Below, piece by piece: positions 30,956-41,734 of a stretch of 64,000 nucleotides of DNA. The stretch is from assembly GCF_964340395.1 (NCBI RefSeq), contig NC_135557.1, forward strand, positions 10,181,460 through 10,245,459, given 5' to 3'. The notes beneath the pieces are model-generated. The model saw only the letters and a list, made by a program, of their open reading frames with translations. It was not told the origin of the DNA and made no database searches. Numbering within the stretch: the first letter of the stretch is position 1; each line of letters begins with the position of its first letter. Source of the DNA: Glandiceps talaboti. Lineage: Eukaryota; Hemichordata; Enteropneusta; Spengelidae. Made by a program: the position numbers and the translations under genes.

Positions 30956-31037
30956 CGACGGGGATGGGATTCGAACCCACGCGTGCAGAGCACAATGGAT
31001 TAGCAGTCCATCGCCTTAACCACTCGGCCACCTCGTC
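30956..31037 (-). tRNA. tRNA-Ser (anticodon GCT), copy 1
   Basis: An 82-nt gene with a Ser-type variable arm. The 5' acceptor strand is GACGAGG, the D-arm GTGGCCGAGTGG (A box), the anticodon loop CTGCTAA with GCT, and the T-arm GGGTTCGAATCCC (B box). The 3' acceptor strand is CCCCGTC, giving one A-C mismatch at position 5-68 that copy 2 lacks. A T4 pol III terminator follows at 30948-30945. No CCA is encoded, as expected in a eukaryote. The mismatch may lower its function. Confidence 0.93.
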
Positions 31038-31436
31038 CTGTGCATGTGTGGGCACAACATATTATTTTCGGATTTTGGAAGAGAACACAGTTGTTCTTTC
31101 GTATTGGCATTTGTAATTGTATTTTATGAGCGCAATGTTCTTAGGTCATGAGTATTTTCCGTCTGAAAGAAGAAAAAATAACGGGGAATGATATAATTGT
31201 ACCTCATCAAGCTAAATTTATTAAAAATTGGAACTAATAGCAATTTCAGACGTTTTGACTATATTTCGGGCACAGCAAAAAACAGTGACGTAAACACGGG
31301 TGTGACCTAGAACGGTCCGGGTATATAATCTATTTTCTGTTCAAATTAAATAACTTGGCTTGATTATTGTGCGATACATATTTTACATGCCAATATTATT
31401 CATCGACATACAAAAGAAAATATGGAGGGTGGTTGT

Positions 31437-31620
31437 TTGAATGAATGAATGAATGAATGAATGTATGAATGAATGAATGAATGAATGAATGAATGAATGA
31501 ATGAATGAATGAATGGATGGATGGATGGATGGATGGATGGATGGATGAATGAATGAATGAATGAATGAATGAATGAATGAATGAATGAATGAATGGATGG
31601 ATGGATGGATGGATGGATGA
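31437..31620. repeat. (GAAT)n(GGAT)n microsatellite
   Basis: Pure tetranucleotide tracts downstream of copy D. Confidence 0.97.
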
Positions 31621-31861
31621 AGATGTAAGTTATGAACGATCGGAAGGTGAGATTTTTATATATATGAAGTGTCAATGAAATTACTAATATGCAACTGTTC
31701 TCACAATGCCTGAAGACAATTGTGATGTCATAGAAGGCATTCATTAACATCACATTATACTAAGAATAGTTTTAATTCACGGTTTATGTAAGCATTTCCA
31801 CTTGAAAGTTTATAAACTCTACTTATGCCGTTTTAACGACCATTTCAATAATGTTACCCAT

Positions 31862-32760
31862 TTATTTCTTTTTAGCTACGTTGACCATAGTATAATCATA
31901 ATAGTAGATAGATTTTTCCACAGCACTAACATCCCGACTTCTAAAATTACATTTCACATCAACGAATCCTGCTTGCTCCAAAGCAGATTTCATAAACTCT
32001 TCGTCGGCAAAAAAACCACCAAAGCGCTCATCTCCCACCTTGTAAAATCTCAGAGGTTGCCCTGTCTGTACGAACAAACCACCAGACTTCAAAAGAGACG
32101 CCACGTTCTTCAGACACTTGACGTATTCTTCCTTTGAACTGACGGTACATTCAAGACAAAGATTCGTGGTGACACAATCATACTGTTCCATTACTGGTCC
32201 AGTGCCAATTGGGTTTGGTCGGTGTACATCACAATATATCACATCTTTGACTGTTTCACGAATTTTCTGCTCTCGTTCTTCGATGTTCCTTGGGAGTAAA
32301 TTGTAGACGAAAATGCACAATAATTATATATCGTTCAATATAGTTTTGTTTTATTTCAGCAAAGGACAATAGGAGTGATCCAGTATTGACAAAACTCTTC
32401 GGTCATTGGTTTTTGTTCTAGCTGAGGGACGTGACGACATTATTTGGGAACTATATAATGATACCTCCACATGCTTAATTATATAGAATATTATGACAAT
32501 TACTGCAATTTCAAACGTTCTGAGCATCGTACAACCAATTGTGCTGCCGCACTTTGTCACGGCGTTAAACAACGTCCATAAAATCCACACCTTTATCGAA
32601 TGTATTGAACATGCGTGAGGTATCATGTACGCATGCTCACACTGAATTAAACACATCATAAACACGAGAAAAGCTGCGGAGGGATATTTCTAAAGTGTCG
32701 ATCATAGTTTGTCAGTTCAGCCACATTTCCAATGATTTAGTATCAATACCTACAATTCGA

Positions 32761-32815
<55 letters not shown>

Positions 32816-34154
32816 TGAGTGAGTGAGTGAGTGAGTGAGTGAGTGAGTGAGTGAGTGAGTGAGTGAGTGAGTGTGTGTGTTTGTGTGTGAGTGAGTGAGT
32901 GAGTGAGTGAGTGAGTGAGTGAGTGAGTGAGTGAGTGAGTGAGTGAGTGATTAAGTTTACCTGTGGCCTTCAAGTTGACACACTCGCTCGATAAACGGTT
33001 TCCAATCGAAACAACCAGGTTCATTATTTAGCCATCGCTTCAGAGCGTTTCTATTAGCTTCGACATAATCAGTAGCGATTATCTCCTTGAATTTGGTACA
33101 TGATGAAATGAAGGAATACATACAAGGTCCTGTGCCAATGTCAATCAGACGATCTCCAGAAACGCCCTCTAGGGATTAAGAGGTAAAAAGAATAATGTGG
33201 ATATTCCATCTAAAACATTTGAAACATGTTGTGCACCACTTCAAGTATGTAGTAATCAACTTTCGATGTGGATATCCCGTATGAATGCCTTTTGACTGTT
33301 GGCACATGCAAATAATTGTGTGCCCACTTCCCAAGTCTCAACCACTTAATAGGCACAGTTGTAAGACATTAGAATTCACTTTGAAAGTAATTTTATATAA
33401 GAGTTTCAAGTTGCTCTGCTCAGAACGAACATTTTGTTTGAGCATCCCGTAGTTACTAAGGATTTTTAAGTAGCGTGGGACCCCGAAGCACGAGCGTACG
33501 AATAGGCCGACTGCTCTTTAACTCTGTTGGAGTTCACATAGGTTTATTCTTAGTTTGTTGTCCGCTGACAAAAATGATAAAATGCCACCGTTTCATATTG
33601 GAAAGAAACAATTTATAATTTAAATTTTGTTCAATTTTAAATGAGTTAAATGGGAGTTTCGATTTGTTAGCTTCTCATTATTTTTTTCAAGCAGAAAAAC
33701 ATATTAAAGTTGTTTTATTAACAAAAAATGAGAAGTAAATACCAAGTTCTCATCCATATGTCCACTTTTTAATGAGAAATCAACTAAAGAATACATCAGC
33801 AAATACCAACAGCCTTAAAGTTAAGTATGATGACAATTAAACGATGAATTCAATGACAACAATTATGATTACATGTATACATCTGCCATAAATGCGTATA
33901 GTACTGAAATGGGTGTCGACACATTGTATGTTGAATAAAAGAAACACATACATATCCTAATAGCCGTCGCCTGTAGTAATGTTCCAAAACAGCTTACCTT
34001 CATTGAATATGTGGTGTAAGCTTTCATACAGGAATCTGTTAACTTCTGGATCATGGGGATAACCATCGGGTGAGTTATAGTACAGTTTGAGATAACTGTC
34101 TGGATCAAAATGTTTGTCGTAATCATTACCTGAAGAATAGACAGTTGTTGCCAT
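31862..34154 (-). CDS. NNMT-like methyltransferase, copy D
   Basis: Exons 34154-33998, 33168-32961 and 32288-31862 on the minus strand, phases 1 and 2, 263 residues. Start MATTVYSSGNDYDKHF, then DPDSYLKLYYNSPDGYP, SAM motif [48 protein letters not shown] and AKKK at the end. It has the strongest donors of the array (GTAAGC for exon 1, GTAAAC for exon 2). It is very close to copy C in exon 3 ([13 protein letters not shown] against [30 protein letters not shown]). Thr stands at the NNMT Asp197 position. Intron 2 holds (GT)n and (GAGT)n. Confidence 0.88.
32764..32950. repeat. Intron 2 microsatellite of copy D, (GT)n(GAGT)n
   Basis: GT then GAGT tracts with one GTGTTTGT interruption, ending about 10 bp from the exon 2 donor. 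Confidence 0.97.
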
Positions 34155-34625
34155 GTCGAAGAACTCCACAGTCCGGCTAGCGCTGGGGAAAAGATCAATA
34201 ATGCTATCAGCAGACGGACGTTTGCAGAGAGGTATCAACTATCCCTGCAATGGGCCAATCAGATCCATTAACATAATTATGCAAATGAAGGAGAGTAATT
34301 CGATGCCTTAACGATGACTGCCATCACTGTATACACAGTCAGTATGTGATGTAGATGCAGATAGCCACGAATTATCCCAAGTGCATATTGGTTCGATCTA
34401 AACTCTTGGTGTTTGTGTAAACAGAAGTGCATAAATAAAGATGATATGCTTATTTAAGAATATACTGTATACATTGGTGAATTTTTATCCGTTTTTAGGT
34501 TTTAGAGTTTGATAAACTGATCACGTTTGAGAGCCACGAAAATTCACTTGCTCCCGACATATGTTGTGAAATTCAAGAACTGCCTGTTGCATAATCTATA
34601 TTCGTCTTTTAGATGCATACCTTAC

Positions 34626-34745
34626 CTTCACTGAAAAAGTGATGTACATTTTCATAGATGAATTTATTAATACTTAATAATTGGGAATACCGTCGTTTGA
34701 GTTGGAATACAAGTTATCATTTAAAGTATGGAACATTTTTCGATG
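34626..34745 (-). pseudogene. Relic first exon upstream of copy D
   Basis: Counterpart of 26796-26920. It ends with a phase-1 GTAAGG donor and reads, with frame changes, INKFIYENVHHFFSE-like residues. The upstream half (AACTTGTATTCCAACTCAAA) is also recognisable. Confidence 0.65.
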
Positions 34746-35849
34746 TTGTTATTTATGCTACAAAAAGTGTTGTGTCTGTTATATTAAAACCACGTTGCCC
34801 ATAGTTACCGACAAACTGTGACCTGATTTGAATATCATTGCAGGCTTAAAGAGAAACGCCACTACAGGAAACAAAGACATTTTCATAAACTATGGGTTGT
34901 GGAGAGATATTTAATGATTTTACATTACCTACAATTACTTTCCATTTAAGAAAAACGTCAACTTAATATTGTGCCTTTATAGGGTGTCTTTGCTTTGGAC
35001 CAGTGCATCATGGGAGTTAGCAGAAAAATTATTCATAATTTAACAGATAGCATTCATGACTCCTAAGTGTTTATCCCCTTCAGTTTAAAACATCTCTAAT
35101 GAATATCGCATTTGCTCATTTCTAAAATTGCAATAAGCGACTGACAATATTCTAGTCAAACATAATAATAAAAAAAATATTGTCTGATTTATTTTTTTTA
35201 AATCAGAAATAAGCGAATGACAACAGTCTAATCAGACTGGTCTGAGGTCTAATCAAATATTTAAAAAGAATGTTTTCTATGTTTGTTGATTCAGACTGAA
35301 AGACTCGAACTAACACTATAAGTATGACACACGACCGTTCTGTCTCACAATTGTACGTAGCTTGTTTCACTGCTAAAAGGTAGGTTAAGCCTGGGAGATA
35401 TTCCTGCCACTTGAACACATTTCAATATTACGACAATCAGTGCAGTCCCACAGATCCCAGAACACAATGGGGCTGTGCTGCTATAGTTGACGAATTATCT
35501 CCTTCATTCTACAGTCGTACATGCATGTGTCTAACTAAACAGTTCTTAGTCTGAGAACGTACTAATAAAATATAACACATGCTTTGTCAGAAAATTGGTT
35601 CTAGGTCCCGGTGTCTCAATTACTACAATGTAATTATTTTAAACTCATTTCCGTCGCAACTCTTTCGTTATAATGTGTGATTTTAAATGAATAAACACAC
35701 ATATGAAAACAATCACGCTGTTTTGCTATACTTTCTATCAGATGACAGTGCATTCTAGCACTTTTCTAAGGGGAAATAAGCTTATAAACTATCTGCAGTG
35801 TTATATTCCTGAAAAGCGTTCGAGCTCAAAGTCACCATTACTGTTAAAT

Positions 35850-36440
35850 TAACATCTTATTTTGTGACAAACAAAATTCTACCCAATAATAACTTAGTGT
35901 TTATTGTGGACAGTTATTATGTCCATATATGGTAAGTTTGTCTTATCAGCATGCTACTCAATAAATCGTTTAAATCGTCTTGTCAAAGTCCCTCCCATCA
36001 GCACAAAAATTGTCCAGCCGGTCAGTGAGCCCGAACTGTTATAGAGACGTAAACAGTATATAGGTAGCCTCCTGTGCTGACAAATATATAATATTTGGAC
36101 ATAATATAACTGCCCCAATAAACATTAACTTCTTTGCATCTCATCCATCTCATGACTTCTAGGGTAACGACTTTGACTATACCGTGAGAGGAGGTGTAAA
36201 TAGTAACGATACTGTACTAGACTATTCAAACTTAAAACAAATTTAAACTGTGTCTTCTCATTCCAGTAGACGTGGAGAAGGATTAAAAGTCACGGATAAG
36301 CTCTAGACTTCATAGTTATAAGTATATCCTTGTAAAACTGAAAATAGAGAGTCCATTCAATGTTCAATCTCTCGATATGTTAAGAATACCGCCAATGGCG
36401 TTGTAGCACAACTGTACACTTTTTAAAAAAATGTTTATCC
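35850..36440. other. Non-coding segment, nothing recognised
   Basis: Unique relative to unit C, which has the LDLa exon region here instead. Short open stretches near 36164-36245 have no convincing splice context. Confidence 0.4.
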
Positions 36441-36449
36441 ATATGCTAG

Positions 36450-36960
36450 TCCATGATAACAATAGGTGTTCATTTGCTGAATCCAGTTGACTATCGAACC
36501 ATGTTGCTATCTTTGTGATATATGCTATCATTTGGCTATTACTATGGGCGTTGTCATGTTGCTAGATGTATTTGCATACATTTTCGAATGTTTTTGTTAA
36601 CCTGTGTATGAATTCGTGATATTATCTTTGCAATATACGTGATCATTTGGCTGTGGTCTTGTTTCTAGGCATATTTGCATACATTTTTGAATGTTTATTC
36701 GTTTGTCTTTCAATTCTTGTTACCTTTGTGATTTACGTGATTATTTGGTTGTTGCTATGGGCGTGGTCATGTTGCTAGGCAAATTTACGTACATTTTGTG
36801 AATGTTTATTCAATTATCTATTAATCCCATTGTGATGTTCGCAATATACGTGACCGTTTGGCTGTTATTATGGGCATGGTCATTGTTGCTAGGGATATTT
36901 GCATACATTTTTTAAATGTTTACTCATTTGCCTACCAGCTTTTGTTACTAAACCAAAATA
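36450..36960. repeat. Degenerate tandem repeat, period about 110-130 bp
   Basis: About four to five units, each with an ATACGTGATCATTTGGCTGT-like start, CTATGGGCGTGGTCATGTTG, CTAGGCATATTTGCATAC and ATTTTTGAATGTTTATTC. Units are strongly diverged. Confidence 0.75.
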
Positions 36961-37571
36961 TTCTACCATTTGGTTCTTGCTCAGGGCGTTGTCATGGTTG
37001 CTAGGCCAATTTTGTGAACATGTTTGAAGAAAATCTGCAGAATAACACTTTCAGAAACATCTCATCAAGTTTCAGACTCATTGACCATGTACTTCTTGAG
37101 ATATGTTTTTGACCAAAAATGAATATTTTAGAGCTTATTTGCATATCACTCATGGAGTCATTGTATGCTTAATATTTCTTCGTCTATACATCCCTAAATG
37201 CATTCCCATTAAATTTCAGCCCAATCTACCCAGTGGTTTTGGAATTATAGAGTTTTGGCAAAGAGACACATTTTTAGCACTAATTTGCATATCACTGATA
37301 GGACCATCATATCATGAATAATTCTTTGTATAAACACCCTGAAGAATGTTTCACCCAAATTTCAGTCCAATCTGCCCAGTAGTTTTTTGACCAAAAATCA
37401 CATTTTTGACCCAAATCACAAACCGGTGATAAGATCATTTTCAGTTGAACAATTTACTGACTTGACACCCAAAGTAATGGACCCACCAAATATCATGGCA
37501 ATCGGTTCAGCGGTTTTTGATTTTAAGTTGTTTACACACACACACACACACTCACACACACATGTACATCC

Positions 37572-37603
<32 letters not shown>

Positions 37604-37610
37604 GCCGGGC
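36960..37610. repeat. Interspersed repeat ending in (AC)n(CAGA)n
   Basis: Internal repeats of CATTAAATTTCAGCCCAATC / CCCAAATTTCAGTCCAATCT, then ATCATGGCAATCGGTTCAGC, then AC and CAGA tracts and GACGCCGGGCGATGCC. The CAGA-ended layout resembles the repeat at 48240-48480. Confidence 0.6.
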
Positions 37611-37824
37611 GATGCCTACAACACTACTCATGCAGTTCAGTTGTGCTAATAAAACTACTCATGAAAAACGTAATGAAGAGGAGTGAAGTGGTAGCGTGTC
37701 TGCTTTCAAGGTTCTTGGCTATTGGTGCATTTAAAAACATTATATGCGTGGGTGATAATATTACGAGCCGTAAACCTTATCAAAAGCAGGATAGCTTATG
37801 TCAGCTACGACGTAACGGCTACCT

Positions 37825-38300
37825 ATAATTGCCGGCCTTACCAGCCCCTACCCAAACCAAACCAAACATGAGTTGTAACATACAAGAATGGACATTTCAA
37901 TGTAATTTCAAGTGCTCGTAAATCGTCTGAGGAATTTATCTTTCAAAGCCATGTTTGCAGGTTGTATAGTTGATCATTGGTTGACACATAGACACACAAA
38001 ACAAAAGGCCAATCGAAATTACGTCCCTCACACGCAATAGCATATCTGGAGGGGGTTCAGAGCGTGATGGGAAAAATCAACTGTGATAGATCGTCACGCT
38101 CCGAGCATGCATTGTATAAACTTCGATCGCGTGGTACGTTTACACAACTAACAAGGAATGTGGTTTATATTACAATGGTGGCTGTTCATCCAGTCTTTTC
38201 ATAACGTGTATGTGTCATGCATAGCACGATGGCGTCTTTGATAATGAGAAATGTATTCAAACTAGCTATGTGTGAACACACAAAAGCAAAATGTTGAAAG
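37825..38300. repeat. Segment duplicated at 29550-30050
   Basis: Second copy of the block described at 29550. Here it is followed by unrelated sequence (38300-38790) before repeat X copy 5. Confidence 0.75.
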
Positions 38301-38793
38301 TGTTTGTTTATTGATCCTGTTCAGGGTTTTTCTAATCCTTGTTATGATACAATGATCCTAACTCGAGTCAAAAATCAGCTGAATGCACATTTGACCTTGT
38401 TACGTCCGATCGCGAATTTGTTTGGTGTTATGTTGAGCCGAATTACAAGTTGACAAATAACGTGTACTTCGCAGGGTCTGTTCTTCACAGTTAGGGTATT
38501 AATGGATATCTATAGTACATTCAAGTACTTACTTTGTATATCAAAGATGATCTTGAAATCTAGCAGGGGCTTGCGACACAAAAACGATAGCTTTCAAGTT
38601 AGCCTTCACAGGAGTAAGACGTCAGCGGAAAAGACCCTTCACTTATCTGGGCGCTGACCCAAATAACAACGAATGCACTCGGTATGCGTAATGGGGAGAG
38701 GATCATACGGTTCACTAGTCTAGCTGCAAGACCTCTGATGTTCTTCCGATACAATACACGACCTTGACAAGGTCAGATAATGATGATATCACA

Positions 38794-38794
<1 letters not shown>

Positions 38795-38854
<60 letters not shown>

Positions 38855-38860
38855 AGATAA

Positions 38861-38914
<54 letters not shown>

Positions 38915-38925
38915 GGATAGATATG
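38795..38925. repeat. (CT)n(GATA)n microsatellite
   Basis: CT run to about 38850, then GATA to about 38922, directly before repeat X copy 5. Confidence 0.97.
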
Positions 38926-39480
38926 TTGTATCGTAAACCCACATTTGTTTCGTTGAAAAGTGTGGTTTTTACTAATTAACATATCAACAGACCGTACAAA
39001 TTTGCATGGCCAGGAGTGACATGATATTTAATTTAGCGGTCGAATTCTATTATATAACGGAAGAAATATCGTGTTAAAACCTGTCCCTGGAATAACAGGC
39101 ACAACAGACGTTTAAAGCTAGCTATGGGTCAGTTCTACTATATAATTTATATCAGCACTTGAAGAATGAAATCGTCGACATCATAACATCATTATCAATC
39201 TGATTAAAATCCGATGTAGATGTCGGCTAATCGTTCATTGCTATTTTACCTTCGTTATTTTGCCTGAATTGACCTTCGTGGTACATATTTACGTTTTTAT
39301 CCTGATCGCCTCCTAGGCAATTAGCCGACATCTACATCGGATTTTAATCAGATTGACATCATGATGATATGTCGAATGATGAAAACATAACATCAGTTGA
39401 AAAGTATGTATTTCAAACACCAATACAGGGGTGATGTGAAGTAGAGTGTCATCCAAACGTTTATAGTCATGTTTATTGAC
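38925..39480 (+). repeat. Dispersed repeat family X, copy 5 (split by a MITE)
   Basis: Collinear with copies 2 and 4 (GTTGAAAAGTGTGGTTTTTA, GTGTTAAAACCTGTCCCTGG). It is interrupted at 39196-39355 by an inverted-repeat element. Confidence 0.75.
39196..39355. mobile_element. 160-bp MITE with 36-bp perfect terminal inverted repeats
   Basis: Ends start CAATCTGATTAAAATCCGAT and are perfectly complementary over about 36 bases. Flanks ACATCATTAT (39186-39195) and ACATCATGAT (39356-39365) match at 9 of 10 bases, suggesting a 9-10-bp target duplication as made by Mutator-like elements. Other X copies are continuous across this point. The superfamily is an inference. Confidence 0.85.
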
Positions 39481-39551
39481 CGTAATCTAAAATAAGTTTG
39501 CCCCATATGTCTATGATAATGATTTTTTTTTTCTATTTGCTAAAAGAATGG

Positions 39552-39633
39552 CGACGAGGATGGGATTCGAACCCACGCGTGCAGAGCACAATGGATTAGC
39601 AGTCCATCGCCTTAACCACTCGGCCACCTCGTC
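39552..39633 (-). tRNA. tRNA-Ser (anticodon GCT), copy 2
   Basis: Identical to copy 1 except that the acceptor 3' strand is CCTCGTC, so the stem is fully paired with GACGAGG. A box, B box and GCT anticodon are intact, and a T4 terminator follows at 39545-39542. Flanking sequence on both sides matches copy 1, so the gene was duplicated as part of a larger block. This is the better candidate for the functional gene. Confidence 0.96.
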
Positions 39634-40633
39634 CGGTACGGTTGGGATTTCGTATTTTAAAAGCTCAACATATAATTTTCGAACGCATTTGTTCTTTCAT
39701 ATGGGCATTTGTATTTTATTAGCGAAAGATCCTTTGGACATGAATATTTTGCGGCTGAAGGAAGAAAAATAGTGGAAATGATATATTTGTACTTCATCAA
39801 GCAACATTTATTAAAAATCGGAAATCGGTAGAACCAATGGCGATTTACAACGTTTTGACTCATATTTCGGGCACCGCAAAATCAATGACGTAGACACGGA
39901 TGAAAATAAATGACAAAGATCACAGGTATATATTTTTAGTGCACCTCTTCTTGAGGAATGAAACAAATGATAACATTTTTGTAATGTAAAAATTAAAATA
40001 CCATATGGTTGTATTTCTTTTAATTTTTAAATGATCACCAAGGACTACTATTAACTATCCATTTTCTATTATGAAAATAATGAATGAATGAATGAATGAA
40101 TGAATGAATGAATGAAACGTTTATCTATGAAGATAGTATACCACTAAGCAAAGAAGGTATCACATTCAACACACACAAAATAGTATATTATATGTTTGGT
40201 CATTCCTTTATTTCAATATTTTATTATTCCTCACTAGAATTCAAAAGTGTGTTACACAATGTGAGTACATACGATTGGTAGCATCGTGCTACATATCAAA
40301 AAGTAGCCACACTTTTCTTTATGGAAACACAGCTTAATCAGCACTAAAAAAACTTGCATTAATCCGAACTAAAAATGAACTAGGTATAAAGGTGTAACGT
40401 ATGAACGATCGGATGGTGAGATTTTTATATGTAAGGAAGTGTCGGCGAAATTCCTAATATACAATCAATTGTTCGAACAATGACAGAAGACAATTGTGAT
40501 GTCATAGAAGACATTCATTGACATTTACATTATACTAGAATCATGTAATCGAGGTTTATGTAAGCATTTTCACTTGAAAGTTTATAAACTGAGCATACGC
40601 CATTTTAACGACCATTTCATTAATACAACCCAG

Positions 40634-41696
40634 CTATTTCTTTTTAGCAATGTTGATCGTCGTGTACTCAGCATCTAACCTAGATTTTGCCGCACCATGG
40701 ACATCACGTTTTCGAAAACTACATTTCACATCAACGAATCCTACTTGCTCCAAGGCAGATTTTATAAACTCTTCGTCGGCGAAAAAAGCAGAAAAGCGCT
40801 TATCACCCACCAAGTAAAATCTCATAGGTGCTACACTCTGTACGAACGTACCACCAGATTTCAAAAGAGACGCCACGTTTTTCAGACACGTGATGTATTC
40901 CTCCTTTGAACTGGCGGCACATTCAAGACAAAAACATGTGATGACACAATCATACTGTTCCATTACTGGTCCGGTGCCAATTGGGTTTGGTCGGTGTACG
41001 TCACAATATATCACATCTTTGACTGTTTCACGAATTTTCTGCTCTCGTTCTTCAATGTTCCTGGGGAGTAAATTGTAGACGAAAATGCACAATAATCAGA
41101 GATCATTCATGGTAGTTTTGTTTTAGTTCAGCAAAGGACAATACGAGTGACCTAAGGACGAGTGTTGCCAAAACTTTGAGGTCATAATCCTTTTTCAGCC
41201 TGAAGAAGAACAGTATTTGGGAAGTATAATTATACACACACATAATTATATTGAATATTTTGAAAATTATTGCAATTGCCAACGTTCTGAGCATAGTAGA
41301 ACTAATTTTGCTGCCCTATGTCATGACATAAACAACTTCTATAAAATCCACATTTTTTTTTTGTTCCAGTGCGTTGAACATGCTTGAGGCATGATACATG
41401 CTCACACTAAATTCAACACATCATTAGCGCGAGAAGAGCTACAGAATGATGGAAATTGTATTTAATTCTCAGGGGTGTTGATCACGCTTTGCACATTCGT
41501 TTGCAACGTTCGACGTATGTATGTATGTATGTATGTATGTAGGGAGGAAGGGAGGGATGTATGTATGTATATATGGATGGATGGATGGATGGATGTATAT
41601 GGATGGATGGATGGATGTATGTATGTCTATGGATGGATGGGAGTCACGAGATAACGATGCATATATTCATAGATAATTTTATGTTTGTCCGAAGTC

Positions 41697-41734
<38 letters not shown>

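Noticed and set aside
30956-31037. tRNA-derived SINE interpretation of the tRNA-Ser copies
   Set aside because: Both are complete 82-nt genes with Ser variable arms and immediate T4 terminators. The similarity outside them is explained by block duplication.
37387-37828. Frames ending in Thr-Asp-Arg-Gln repeats
   Set aside because: Produced by the (CAGA)n tail of an interspersed repeat.
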